Positions 11,012-23,426 of a stretch of 64,000 bases of DNA are shown here, in pieces; the first letter of the stretch is position 1, and each line of letters starts with the position of its first letter. The notes beneath the pieces were generated by a model. That model had not been told where the DNA came from. It saw nothing but the letters and a program-made list of their open reading frames with translations, and did not search any database. A program made the translations under genes and the position numbers. This stretch comes from Pseudeuparius sepicola (taxonomy: Eukaryota; Arthropoda; Insecta; Coleoptera; Anthribidae), in the NCBI GenBank assembly GCA_963920635.1, contig OY987302.1, forward strand, positions 35,501,278-35,565,277, in the 5' to 3' direction.

Positions 11012-11016
11012 CCTAT

Positions 11017-12202
11017 GTATTTTCATTATACCATTTTTTACTCTAAATTATTTTATTTTACTCGTTTTTGTCCAACTTTAGCTACATAATTCTTCAAACC
11101 GTAGTATTTGTGAGAATAGGGCTGTATATAAGAAAAAAATGTATAGGATGTATAAACATATAATTTCGTAACAACTGTTTTAGATTCCTATTCGGTTTCC
11201 TCGTCAGAGTAACACTTTTTGAGAAAAATCAGAAAACGGGCTCCAGGTCACATAAGTGGGTGGTTTTTGAAGTAAAAGGGGATGAAGCTCCCTTCTGAGA
11301 GGTGGGAGCTCTTTTAATCTGTATTTGTATGTCTATTAAATTCCAAATTAAATTAAATTAAATACCTCGATTAATAATATCTGAAAGCTAAAAGTGTAAG
11401 AACTAAAAATGCACCAGTATGAGATAAAATATTATATCGTATAAGCAAATGGTACATTCGAAAGCCTTCTCAGTCCCGTTGAACTGGCTCACAATGCTGT
11501 AAGACGTAGCAAAAATTATACAAACGGGCTCCACTTTGAGGTTCTATTCTCTGGCCGGATGTCAAAATGCGTTGTTGTAAAAATTTTGTATATTTTTAGT
11601 TCCGGTGTATATATATCAGGTGGCGCGCGAGTTGCGCGGTTTTGTATATTAAATATACTCTGGATAATTTTACTCCATCGACTCGTGACATCCAGAACGT
11701 TTCTGGTGCATATTAGTTCTTACACGTTAGATTAAGTGGCTTCCGAAATTTGACAACACCGCAAGAATAGCGGTCGCATCGCGTTATTTTCCTATCGCTT
11801 CTGATGTTCTAAGGAACGGCACGCGGCTTAGGCAATAAACTCGGGAAGTGCGGTCATGAAGGTGACTGGTGATTTTTGTGCGTTATGATCAGTGGACCAG
11901 GGGGGGGCTTGGGGCTTTAGCCCCCCCAAAGATCTGCCGCGTAGTATTTATTTCTAAATAAAATTTATTTTAAAACAATAGTTTTGCCGTAAATATTACC
12001 GAACGATTTTTTTAAAATAATTAGCCTCCACTCCAACTTTAAATTCTGGTTACTGGTTATGATATATGATAAAAGTTTTTAGTAGATATTTCTAATAGTG
12101 CTTTTGCTCTTTTGTGTTGCATCAGCAACGGCCTTTTTCGGAGGTAAATAAATATGAATAATTTATAAATTTTTAATACTCAATATAACTGGCTTTGAAA
12201 AT
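11017..12202. other. Unassigned DNA with a G-rich hairpin
   Basis: No gene recognised. At 11900-11927 a G-run ending in CT faces AGCCCCCCC, forming a stem of about 9 bp. It follows CAGTGGACC, which resembles the tip of hAT-type MITEs such as the one at 13758, but no second end or duplication was found. Confidence 0.4.
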
Positions 12203-15170
12203 TGCAATGTTATAAAAAGTGTAATGAAATTGGTACGTCTCTGGGAGCGTTTACATAAACTATTTGGAAGTACTTCATCAGATATACGACTTGTGATAGT
12301 TTTACCTCTCCGTGTGGACTATTCTGCTATAACAGATCGCTGGTAAAATAAATTAATAATTTTAGACCAAATAATGTGGGTTCAAGCAGACCAAAAAAAC
12401 ATAAAATAAGAAATAAAATAACCAAATAGTTGATTTTTTGGCAATTTTTGAGCAGTAATTATTACAGTTGCCGCAGATGAACAAACCACCACCTGCTTAT
12501 TTTATTTATCATACAGATACAGTTGCAATTTTTCGTATTACAGTTTTTGTCAAAACAAAAACGCTTAAACTTTGGCGTACAATGTGTGGTATGGATTCTT
12601 GGGAAGAAAATATATGGGAAGCCAGTTGTCGTTTACTGAAGTCCATCCATAAGATCCAGGATCTTCAAGTTGTGACTTCGCAACATTACTTGAATATATT
12701 TAACTGCTACGGGCACCTGCAACTGCCAATAATTAAACAATCCAATATATAATTTCAAACTAGTAATACCTCAAAAAATGTTGATAAAAAGCACAATCAG
12801 TAGGGGGAAGATCGAAGAAGGTTTATTAGATTTGGTGGCCATTGCGTTTAGTGACTATGGCCACATTTTTATGTTTACAGCTCTTTGTTTTTGCGTGATT
12901 TTAAAAAGTCACGAAACGTATGCACCTATCTACTACTATGCACGTTAAAATCTAAAATCTATAAAATAAATAAACATTTCATTTCCATAAATAAAATTGT
13001 ACAAAAATTAGGGCAGACTTTTTCGAAGATGCATCGTTTCACGGGATTCGATACTAGAAGCGCATTTTAGAAAATTAAAAAAAAACGCTTTTCAAGTTCT
13101 ACAGAAGAATGTAAATGTGCTTGAAAAATTGTCACAGAAGGTACGAAATATGTTCTTCTATTATATAAGTAAATATAAAAATGTAGCCAAGTCACTAAAC
13201 TTAAAGTAACTAAAATTATATATTATATAATCAACATTTTTTGAGGTATTACAAGTTTGAAATTATATATTGGATTGTTTCATTATTGGCAATTGCAGGT
13301 GCATGTACAGTAAAAAAGATGGTATTCAAGTAACGTTGCGAAGTTGCAACTTGAAGATCCTGGATCTTATGGATATAGACTTCAGTAAACGACAATTGAA
13401 TTCGCATATTTTCATCTCAAGGATCCATACCAAAGATTGTACGCCAAAGCTTAATCCTTTTTGTTCCGACAAAAAGTGTAATGCGAAAAAGTGCAAATTT
13501 AATATTATAAAAAATCAATATAAAAAAATGTTTATTTTGAGTTCATTAAATAAATGGTGACTTTAAACAGATACATAAAATAAGCAGGTGGTTGTTTGTT
13601 CATGTGGCAACTCTAATTACTGCTCAAAAATTGCCAAAAATCAACTATTTGGTTATTTTATTTCTTATTTTATTTTATTGGTCTGCTTGAACCCACATTA
13701 TTTGGTCTAAAATTAATAATTAATTTTACCAGCGATCTGTTATAGAATTGTCCACACCAGTGGCGCAACCAGAAATTATTGACGGGGGGGGGGGGGGGGG
13801 GGGCTGGTTAACAATGTTACTAATATTTTTGTGTAGAATTACTTAATAATAATAATAATAATAAAAGTGAGCAACGCTGTATAACCTTAATTTGAAAAAA
13901 TTGAGCATAGTCGAGGGTATGGTCTTTGGCTTTTTTGAGAGAACAAAGTAATTACCTAGCTTTTCAATATCAATCGGTTTGGAGTGATAAATACAGCGAA
14001 CCTACAGGGTCGTACATACACTTTGTCGATGGGAAAAAGTAGTCCAATCTTTATTGACAAGAATTGCGCCGCAGGCGAAAATTTTCAAATTTTCAAAGTC
14101 AAACATTTTAATGAACTAAAAATAATTAATGAACCTAATAGGTATTAGCAAAACATATTATGCAAGTCAACTGATTGTATTTTTTTCTTTTTTAACTATC
14201 GAACCATAATAATAATTTAACTATGCAGTAAATGTAAAAAGTATTAGGTACTCTTTTTTTCTTTTACATAAAAGCCCGAGAGAGAATTCCTTGAATGATG
14301 TGGAAGTAAAAATATAAGTTAGTGCCTATAAATTTATTGCCACATCCTATAAAGTAACATGTCCCCTCAAAGGGCCAAATGTAGAATATAGATAGGAATC
14401 TACAATCTAATTTTAAATTTATTTCCTGGTGGGTTCATAATGATTATTGATTTTTAGTTGGAATTAAAAGCAGGTGCTCGTTTCTTAAAATGCGCCGCAG
14501 GCGAAATTTTTTAGAAATTTTAAGGACAGATAATTTAACTGAGGCATTGGAAATTGTAAAGTTACATCACCATGATATGTTTTCTCTGTAGTATTGTTTT
14601 TATCTAGCAGTGTTTAGCGCTTTTTCGCCTGGTTGGTACGAGCTCGGGGGGGGGGGGGCTGCAGCCCGGCAGCCCCCCCCTCGTTGCGCCACTGGTCCAC
14701 ACGGAGAGTTAAAACTACCACAAGTCGTATATCTGAGAGTACTTCCAAATAGTTTATGTAAACGCTCCCAGAGACTTACCTACTCTTTGTCTTTTAGAGA
14801 TCGTTTACAATGGCAGTGAGTTCTCCCTGAGAGGGTTTACATTGACAAACTATTAGGAAGTACTCTAAGATATTTATACTTGTGATAGTTTCACTTGCGC
14901 ATGTAAACTACGCATTAGTTGTGGAGACATGCCTGCCACGCGTGGATATTCTCACGCAAGGGATTAATTTTGCGTTCCACGTGAGTAGCGTGCGCCACAA
15001 AAAAATTCACAGTTCAAAAACTATAGGCGCTATAGGTAATTTTTTTTTACCAAAAACTTCTTTTATGTTTTGGGCACATTTCCCTCGCAGCATGTATATA
15101 AAAATTTCCACAAATAAAAAAGTTTCTCGCTTAGTAAAAATTTCATTACACTTTTTATAACCTTGCAATT
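12203..15170. repeat. Long foldback element
   Basis: Extended inverted arms are 12232-12785 and 13231-13757 plus 14695-14776. They share GGGAGCGTTTACATAAAC at the outer end, a stretch around AACCCACATTATTTGGTCT, and ATATTGGATTGTTT near the inner end. An outer pair, GCAATGTTATAAAAAGTG at 12204 against CACTTTTTATAACCTTGC at 15150, extends the symmetry. The loop (12786-13230) has no recognised gene. The right arm is split by the hAT MITE. A diverged direct copy of the arm end lies at 14835-14894. No transposase is present. Confidence 0.75.
13758..14694. mobile_element. hAT-type MITE with 8-bp target duplication
   Basis: The 937-bp insert is flanked by perfect 8-bp direct repeats GTCCACAC (13750-13757 and 14695-14702). 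Its ends are inverted: CAGTGGCGCAACC on the left, with GTTGCGCCACTG on the right. An 8-bp duplication and CAG...CTG ends are hAT hallmarks. A 20-base G run (13784-13803) and another G run (about 14645-14658) sit just inside the two ends. The 15-base block GCGCCGCAGGCGAAA occurs twice (near 14066 and 14492). There is no transposase. It splits the right arm of the foldback at 12203-15170 and is therefore younger. Confidence 0.92.
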
Positions 15171-18100
15171 TTGTTGCTATTTAAAGTGGTTAATAAACAA
15201 TATTGGACAATAACAATGGCATTCGTTGTAAGCGCTCATATGTTAACTTCAATTTAAAAAAAAATCGAGTCGATAGCTCCACTACTCTCAAAGATATGAC
15301 GATGGAAACGTAAAAAACACAATTTCCGTTTTTTCGAAATAAAAAAGGTCTCGACCACAAAAAAATGTCTTAAATCGCCATTTCGTATGCAGAGTGATGT
15401 ACTTAACAACACCTATGGGGTCTGATCTAGTTCTACCCACAAAATTATTTTTTTTGAGAACGGAGCGACTTTTTAGCCCGATTTCGCTCCACTAGTAGGT
15501 ACCTTTCTTAAAACTGTATGCTGATGACACAATTTTAGCCATTCCAAAAAACCATTAATCTGAGTTGCTACAGATATTTATAGTCGAATTAAATTACGGA
15601 CTTAAGCTTGCAAAAAATTGTAACATTATGAATTAAAGTGAATCCTATGTATTTTGAGGCGGTCTTTCCGAAAAAAGCAAAAAAAAATGTAGCCCCGGTT
15701 CGAACTTGCCCAAATTTGGGGTTATGTTCATTTTTCAATTTTGCGCAGGCGTATCTTGGAAACGAATCAATGTTTTGAAACGGGGTTTACACCATTTTAA
15801 AGCATAGGAAAAATGGCAATTTTCATGTCCCTTGAAAAATTTTAATCCGAGGCACCGTTCCCGAGATATAGACGATTGAAATGTATGTAGTATTTTGAGA
15901 AAAAATTGGGTGCTGAAGGCCGAAAATTTGAATGTTCGAACACTAAAGTTTTCATAACTTTGGTAAAAATTAAGATATTTGAAAAAACAAAAATGCGTTT
16001 TGAATGTAAGGGACGAGACTATTGATATCCAGAGGGACGCAAGAAAAATCCCAAAATTGGGCATATGGCGGAGGGGCAAAGTGTACCCATGACCTAATTT
16101 CATTGGTTGCCTGTAACAGGCAAACTATTTGAAATTTTTTAATGCCACTGACAGAGCTTACTCTTGAATGTCCATTCTTATGTTTTTATGAGTTTTACTG
16201 AAATCGGACTATAATTGGCCAAGGTATCAAAGAATTAAAATAATTTTTTTTCCCAAAAAATTTTTTTTTGAAAATCTGAAATGGCACAAAAATGCCAAAA
16301 AATGCACCCAATAACTAGAATTTTTTTATTTTTTAGTACCTCAATGTGTCTAGAATACCACTACGTTATAGAAAATTCGTCAAAAATATTTTGTCTATTT
16401 TTCTGACATTGTTCATTGTGTGAGTACCAAAAAAACATGGTTTTTGGGAAAAGTTGCCTAAAATTGACAATTTTCAATTACTTGGTCTGAAAGGTGGGCA
16501 AACCTAAATTGGATGTCGTCTCAACATGTGTACGAAGTTACAAGTCTGTAGAATTCCCCCGACAAAAGTCCCGTTACACACGTCCAAAAATCGTAGTGTC
16601 ACTATTGAAGCAGGCACCATAAGGGATTTTTTTTATTTTTGGATAAAATGTTAATTTGACTTTGCCATCGATTTGTGCTTGTCAGAGGATGAAAATGACG
16701 TCACAAGAGTCGACCACGTGACTTGCGGTATTTGTCAAAATTTACATTTTTTTCAAAAATTATCCAAAATCGGCTTTATTTGACACATTTTCGATAAAAG
16801 TTATTAGAAAAAGTTGTTTCTTTTGCAATTTTTGGCCTACATACCAATTTTCAGAGACCCTTGATAACATTTAACTTTTTGCGTGTTTTTGTAAAAAAAT
16901 TCCAAACATTTCAACTGAAATGTATTTATTGAAAGTTGTATTTTTACCTAACCTAACCAGTTGATTTCTTAAACAATCTCTATTTGGTTTAAAAAATTAT
17001 GTCAAGCTTGGTACAAAGTTGATTTAATTTCAAAGGTTTGATGAACACAAACCTAGTCTATTTTTCACGTCGTTAACTACTTTCATCTAAAAAGAGTTAT
17101 GTAAAGAGAATACAAAGAAATGAACACATTTGGTTCATTTGAAAATTAAATTAGCGGTTCCCGACGGAAATTTATCTCTGATAACAGTTTAAGTAAAAAA
17201 AAAAGAGTAGGCTATGGAGACAGAAATCTTGCAATTTGCATTCCATTTGCGCGCTTTGAGTGCCGAACATTGCCAGAGAAATGTATACAAAATGGTTTCT
17301 ATTGACAATCATCCCAAAAGTCAATGTTCAGGTTCTCGTTGAGATAAAGGCCATTGCTTTCCAGATATTCTGCCGTCTTCTTTTAAATGGAGGAAAATTT
17401 CGTTGAATAACAATGACTTGTCGATTTACTGAAAGTGAAAAAATTCAGAAAAAACTTTTTGCCATATTTTTGCATACTATTGCAGATTTGGGCATGCGAC
17501 CTATCACATTCAAAATATATCCGAAAAATACTCATTTTTTGGTCTTAGGAAATTGCTCATAAAACAAAAGTGGTTTTCTCTTAAATCCAAAATTTTCAAT
17601 TTTTTCGAGTAAGACCACTGTCGACCTTTTCCGTAATTTGGGCACCTTACAGACATTAGCGCAATTTAGTTTTGTTTCCATCTACAAGAGTGCCTCAAAA
17701 TACGTAATAATCAGTAGGTCAAAAAGTTGATGTTTTGCAAATTTTTCGCAAAATATTACAGATTTCGCCACCCGACCTCATTCGAAAGGTAACCAGAAAA
17801 TACGCATTTTTTGTTTAGCATATATATCTTCTCGTATTTCAAGTTTTTTTTTTTGAAATCACGAAAAACCAGATTTTAGAGAACAAAAAACAAACTTATC
17901 TTAAAGTTGGAACTTACACACAGACTTAGGAATAATTTTCAAAAATTATTTACAGTATATTTTTTGTGTATTTTTTTGCGTTCTTTCCGAAGGTGAAGTA
18001 AGCTTTCTACCAAAAAAATTTTTTTTTAGATAGTCCCGGAAAACCGCGCCAAAATCGCACGAGAAAGAATTTCAAAAAATTTCCCTTTCCGGTTTTTTGC

Positions 18101-18483
18101 AAATTTCCGAAAAACTACATATTGTGGCCTTACACTTATAGTTTCGCCACAAATTCAACGTGAATTTCGTGTTCATGGTTCTGATCAAAAAAACGAAAAA
18201 AGCAACTTTTTGGTATAAGCGCCTCTGGCGGCGAGAAATACGCCTTAAAAATATGGGTATATGAATTTCCGAACTATTTTTGCCTCCTCTTTCGACTGGT
18301 GCATTTTTTTTACCATAGGGGTAGTACTTGGAAAACCCGGTTTTTCCCAATTCAGAAAATATCGACCAGGGGCTACATTTTATTTTTTATTTTTTTGGAC
18401 AGAGCGCATCAAAATACATTAGATACAATTTGTTTCATCCAGTTACAATTTAATGCAAGCTCGAGGGGTCTTTTTTTCGTAAT
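15171..18483. other. Unassigned AT-rich DNA with diverged internal repeats
   Basis: No recognisable coding sequence. A loose repeat of about 290 bp can be seen: ATTGCAGATTTGGGCATGCG near 17482 and ATTACAGATTTCGCCACCCG near 17755, each followed by a stretch ending in CATTTTTTG. Blocks such as CCTATGTATTTTGAGG (15646), GCCTCAAAATACGTAATA (17693) and GCATCAAAATACATTAGA (18406) also recur. This looks like old noncoding repeat DNA. Confidence 0.4.
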
Positions 18484-19279
18484 TTAATTAGACTATTAAC
18501 AATTTTCATCCACAGATACAATTTACAATGGAAACAGAATCTGATGATCAATTCCCGTTTTTGGATGTTTTGGTTGTCAGAGATCATGTAGGTACATTGT
18601 CCACCAACTGGTACACCAAACCAACAAGCTGAGGGAGAGTGCTGAATTATTTGTCCGGTCATCCACAGTCACATAAAGTTAGCACTATTAAAAATTTAAT
18701 ATGTAGATCAGCCTCTCTCAGCAGTCCTCATTTTCACAAACAAAACAAAGAAAAAATAAAATCTATTTTAAAATTAAACAACTATCCATTATATTTTAAG
18801 TTCCATATATCCGCAATTTGTCAGAAAAAATAGAAAAGGTGTTTAAATCTAGTCACCCTCTTTATCCTGTCAGACAGGTAAAATCTATATTATCATGTTT
18901 AAAAGACCAAACACCTCACATGGTCAATTCCAATTTAGTGCATCAAATCAATTGCAAAAATTGCAATAAGTGTTACATTGGTATTACAAAACAGTATTTG
19001 AAAAATCGAGTCTACCAACATCAATATAATTGTCGTGAGAGAAAAAAAAACAAATTTGAAAAAACTGCCTTAGCACAGCACCATTTTTTGACAAAACATG
19101 ATTTTCACTTTGATGAAGTAAAGATTCTAGACAGAGAGCCATATTATTATAAAAGAACTATTAGTGAGATGATTCACATATCTACAAAGTCAACGGTGAA
19201 TTTTAGAACTGATGTAGCAGGTCTAAGTAATATTTATAAAGGCCTGTTAACGATATATACATCAAATTTGCAAAAGTAA
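18484..19279 (+). pseudogene. Penelope-like RT C-terminus plus GIY-YIG endonuclease
   Basis: The frame near 18517 reads IQFTMETESDDQFPFLDVLV, then TNWYTKPTS and LNYLSGHPQSHK. This is the FT.E.E..LPFLD, Y.KPT and hP..hK signature that follows the reverse transcriptase core in Penelope-like elements. After a stop (about 18631) and a frameshift (about 18825), 18818-19279 encodes a GIY-YIG-type domain: HQINCKNCNKCYIGITKQYL, then KNRVYQH, with Cys residues upstream. YIG, Arg and His of the nuclease motif are visible. The product would have primed and copied its RNA; this copy is inactive because it is truncated and broken. Confidence 0.85.
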
Positions 19280-19775
19280 AAGATAATGGTTACAGGTAGT
19301 AAAATGAATACACCCAGTATATAACTGTAAAATAAGTAGTTCAATTATAAAAAAATTAATAAAAAATAATCCATAACTTGATATCTACCGAACTAATTTT
19401 TTGTTGTAACATACTGAGGTTTTTTGGGGAAATAAAATCTAATTATATACCTGTTCTCGTTGACGTCCCGACCATAAATATATTTACCTTCAACATTGAT
19501 CGCCAACTTTGACTAACAAATGATTTGGTTTCGTTTCTGTATCATTTTATCCTGTGATACCTATGTGCTCTATGAAATTTTGTATAATTGACTTAAATAT
19601 CTGTGATATAGAATAGGTGAGTACTCTGTATTTTTGTATTGTTTCTTTTACGCTTGTTTGTACACATAGTTATGGTTGTTCTCAAGTTATCCTAACTTTC
19701 CAAGCGTACCTATATAGTTGTTATATGTTTATGTAATTTATTGTTGTATCATATACACTATAGTTAGCATTTTTA

Positions 19776-19814
19776 GCCCTGAAGAAGACGAAAAATATAC
19801 TTCGAAAAGTCGGC
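19776..19814 (+). ncRNA. Hammerhead-like motif in Penelope-like 3' region
   Basis: The order is AGCC, CTGAAGA, an interval, CGAAAAGTC, then GGCA. CTGAAGA fits CUGANGA, GAAA follows, a very short AAGT stem III ends in TC, and GCC can pair with GGC as stem I. Hammerhead ribozymes are known in Penelope-like elements. Stem II is poor here, so activity is doubtful. Confidence 0.45.
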
Positions 19815-19860
19815 ACATTCTAGAAGTATAATAAATTGAAAAATCATCATGAAGTCAGCC

Positions 19861-21048
19861 CTGGTGAGGTGACCGGTGAACTTGTGGCTCAGGCAGGGCA
19901 AACTTATTGCCAGGCAGGGCAATGCCCTGCCTTGCCCCCCCCCCTGGCTAGGCCCTGAGTCAATAGCAAAATTTTCCTAACAGAAATCCTCCTGCTTTTC
20001 GGTTCTCTTCGCGACCTTTTATAGCCAACGTTAAGTCAACAATATGATAACAAAACAACAACACTAACAGCAAAAATAACAGCGGCAATGTCAAAAACAA
20101 AACAACAAAATGTTCAAAAAGAACGTATCAACAAAACAACACAATAATAACACCAAAGCATACACGAAATATCGGAAATCCGTCGCTGTTAAACCGACAA
20201 ACCACTTCCTGAGCTAATTCTGGAACGACGAAATTATCATATTTTTTAAAAAGCAATAAAAACTGCATCGCCTATGATGTCCGCTGCCTAGAGAGGGGAG
20301 ATACAAGTCACGTACGACCCCGGCGATGCCCCCTCTCCGCGTTCCATACGTAGGGGAGTACGCCAGCCGAAGAAAATGAAAGAAAATGTCACTAAATCCA
20401 ATTTTTTACTGTCATTTTTCACTTTATTGCCGATTTAAAAAAAAAGGAAACTGTTTAGAGACGTTGTACCGATCGATTGATGGTTTTAGAATTTTGCTTT
20501 TCGGCCTAGAAATACGATTTTTGAATAAATAAATCAGAATATCAAAAAGGTGAAACCATCAATCTCTTGCTATTACTTTTCTAAATACAATGAAAAAAAA
20601 ATCATCAAAATTGGTTGGAAAATAACGGAAAAAACGGGTCCAAAAATTGCTACTTTAATACACTGCAAGTTCCACCTTAAAATAAATAAATAGTTTTCCG
20701 GGCCTACATTTATGTCCATTTCAAATAATAATTGTCCCAAAATTGTCTTTAAATGGTTTTATGTCTTTTTACTTGTTACTTTATTTGTAGTATTTCTTTG
20801 AAACAATGTAGCTGTCTGCCACCTTTAAACGTAGATAGGTATTTTTTTTTCATTTCAAGTGCCTGTGCTTATAAAATGTTAGTTTGATTACTACTTATTT
20901 ACTACTTATTTTATTTTCAATCATTTCTGCTCTCAAAACATTACCTACCTAATAATACTACTTAATAAACCAGTATAACATAATATTATAATTTACGTAA
21001 TGCTAATAATGATTAGGAAGTGTGTTAAAATGCGAAATTGCAGACAAA
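19861..21048. other. Unassigned DNA with a perfect short palindrome
   Basis: No gene recognised. At 19912-19932, AGGCAGGGCA and TGCCCTGCCT form a 10-bp perfect hairpin around one A, followed by a C run. It resembles the GC-rich tips of hAT-type MITEs. The remainder is AT-rich and featureless. Confidence 0.4.
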
Positions 21049-21172
21049 GTTTACTACGTTTAAACACCCTCCTGTGTTGAGCTGCAGTAAGGTTTGTTAC
21101 GAGAGAAAGATTATATCTTTTAGGCAAACCTTACTGCATGTCAAACAGCCTCTGCGTTGAACCGTAGTAAAC
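21049..21172. repeat. Imperfect hairpin repeat
   Basis: Outer arms GTTTACTACG and CGTAGTAAAC enclose inner arms GCAGTAAGGTTTG and CAAACCTTACTGC. The whole 124-bp stretch is a foldback with diverged segments between. It may be a small MITE; no duplication was identified. Confidence 0.6.
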
Positions 21173-21541
21173 AATCCACAGTTCACTAATCACTAGCCAC
21201 CGCAGCGGCCCCCGCCCTTCCACCTGCTTATTTATCGCCATTATTGTAGTGCAACATTCGGTGAAGTGGCAACGCTGCATGGATGTCACGAAATACGTAA
21301 TGTTTTGGCGGATGATGCAAGCACCCTTACGTAAGAATGTATATAAGATATACGACGGACTTCACAGAGATAGGAAATTTAGTTTTTCCATTTCGTGTAT
21401 GGTTTGATTGTTAATAGCTTAATTGAATCCTCTCCTCAAACTTTCAAAGTCATATTTTTGTTTTGGGGCTAACTTGTTTCCTTCGTGTGGATGTCACAGA
21501 GCCGCACTTTTTACCGGATGTCACAAGATGCCCTGGATAAG

Positions 21542-21572
<31 letters not shown>

Positions 21573-22291
21573 GTCTCATCGTCATTTCTGCATCATTTTA
21601 TCACACCATCATTTTTGCGTCTACCAGAAAGAGTAGAGTATATCCATTTCTGATTTTATTTTCTGGAATAGATTGGGTCCATGAACCTCTGTACCGCAAC
21701 AGATTTTAATATACATTAACATTTAAACTTTTTGTTTTCCTGTACATTTGATCGCCATTTTTGCATCCGCCATATGATGTCGATAATTGTGCGTCCATCT
21801 GTATATACAAGTATTTCTGCGTCCCTATATGTATATTATTTATACCGGCAGCCGTTTTCTGCATCCACCATGTTGCCAAATTTCGACTGTTCTATTTTCA
21901 TAATTTATTAGATGGGCAAATATAAAAATAAGGTTTGCTCGCTCGCGGCGGACGCACAGTTGTAAGGAGAAACTATAGGAAACTTGAACAAGCACAATAG
22001 CACAATACAGTGTATCCACGTTACGAAATTCCCACTGTTGTATTTTTTTATTTGTGAACCGATATTCAAAACATTTTTTTTGTTAGATATAGGTCTTCCT
22101 AGCCTTTTTTTGGGAACAAATATCAGATTTTTGGAAATGAATGGGCTAAAACCTTTTTTGTTATTAGTTTTTGTCCTCCTCAAAAATATTCTAAATGAAA
22201 GGGTGAAGAACTCCTTAACGTGGACACACTGTATATGGTGCAAGTGTACTTTTTTATTTCTTACCAGCAATACACAGATAGTATACCTATA
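21173..22291. other. TA microsatellite and dispersed TGCGTCC-type motifs
   Basis: A (TA)n tract fills 21542-21569. Around it, variants of TTTCTGCRTC recur (near 21587, 21611, 21755, 21822 and 21858), echoing the GGACGCAGAA motifs at 25.6-26.0 kb. No coding sequence recognised. Confidence 0.45.
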
Positions 22292-22912
22292 CAGGGTAGG
22301 TCATAAATAATACGACATAGACCAGCTGCATATATTTTGGGCCAAAATATTATACGATTGAGGCTAATATGCCTTACAGAAATGTTGTTTGTTTAAGGGA
22401 ATTTGGAAAAATGTACCCTGAAAACTTGACTCCAACATTTGAAAAATAAAATTTTTACCGACCACTTTCAAATGTTACAAATCAACTGTACCATATCTAT
22501 TTGGCATTACTTTCTTCACTTTGAATGTACAGTAAAGTTGATCTGTAAGATTTGAAAGCGGTAGCTGAAAATTGTTTGTTTTGAATGTTGGAGTTAAAAG
22601 ATGCACTAAATGATGAACCCGCGACACCAAAAAGATAACTTCAAAAAAGTTAGGAGCAAAAGCGCGGTTTAAAAACAGCGCCCACTATGAGATACGTAGA
22701 AACTGACATTTCAGCTTATTCTCCATCCACAAAAACATATAAGTGCTAAATTTCAGTTCAGCAGCTTAACTGTTTTGGGAGATGTAGCCAAAATGCAATT
22801 TCAAAAAACAAATTTCAACGCCCTGTATCTCTTAAACAAAAGACATTTCTATTTTGGTCCAAAATTTATGCAGTTGCTCCATGTGCCATTATTTATGACA
22901 TGACTCACCCCG
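22292..22912. mobile_element. TACAGGGTA-type MITE
   Basis: This 621-bp non-coding element has inverted ends: CAGGGTAGGTCATAAATAAT and the ATTATTTATGACATGACTC side, flanked by TA at 22290-22291 and 22913-22914. The arms stay recognisable for about 60 bp (CATATATTTTGGGCC against GGTCCAAAATTTATG). No transposase. The TA duplication and tip suggest mobilisation by a mariner-type enzyme. Confidence 0.75.
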
Positions 22913-23426
22913 TATACCTACTTATTTCATTCTTGCCACATTTATTAGATACATGAACAAGACACATATGTAAAAGCAGTGTGTACTGCGTTCAGAAGTG
23001 CAGAAAGTGGATTTTAGTACTTACTGGAAATGTATTGAAATCTCGAATAAATCGTAAAAGTAAAAATTAGGTAGGTAGGTACCAGCTAACTAGGTACATA
23101 GTTACATACATACAGGTAACTTGTTTGATCTTCAAAAATACTAAACGTTACTTCAGGAAGATTTTATTATAACGGTCAGTTTTAAAGTGGCATGTAAGTT
23201 TATAAAATAATGAATTAACTACATTTTCACGAGATTTTTTGTCTCGTGACCTCAAAATCTGATTGTAAATCTTGTGGAGTTACAGCACTCGTCGCTGCGC
23301 GGCTCGTGTGCAACTTTTCCGCTCTCCTTATACAACTTTACAACTCTCGTTATGTAATATATTATCTGACTGTTTCTCACCGTTCTGAACTGCTTGTATT
23401 GCAATAACATACCTATTAAAATTATA

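Larger units (their letters stand above)
6357..11012 (-). mobile_element. Large TIR element carrying a DUF7869-like gene
   Basis: A 4.66-kb unit is bounded by perfect 31-bp inverted repeats at 6358-6388 and 10981-11011, each starting GATGCTTGAAAGGTAAAAGG inward. A plausible 4-bp target duplication, CTAT, flanks it (6353-6356 and 11013-11016) if one extra base is counted at each end. Inside are a phased subterminal repeat (6595-6732), a foldback with hammerhead-like motifs (6847-7047), one two-exon gene on the minus strand and a mariner-type end at 10077. The arrangement is that of an autonomous cut-and-paste transposon whose only gene is the DUF7869-like protein. I do not recognise the element as a named superfamily. 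Confidence 0.75.
18484..19830 (+). mobile_element. Penelope-like retroelement, 5'-truncated
   Basis: It contains the C-terminal end of the reverse transcriptase, the linker, the GIY-YIG endonuclease (coding relic 18484-19279) and a 3' tail with a hammerhead-like motif at 19776-19814. The 5' part, including the catalytic YxDD region, is absent. The 3' boundary is approximate. Confidence 0.8.

Noticed and set aside
21485..22310. Overlapping open frames around 21.5-22.3 kb as small genes
   Set aside because: They cross a TA microsatellite or low-complexity AT-rich DNA and show no motif or codon bias.
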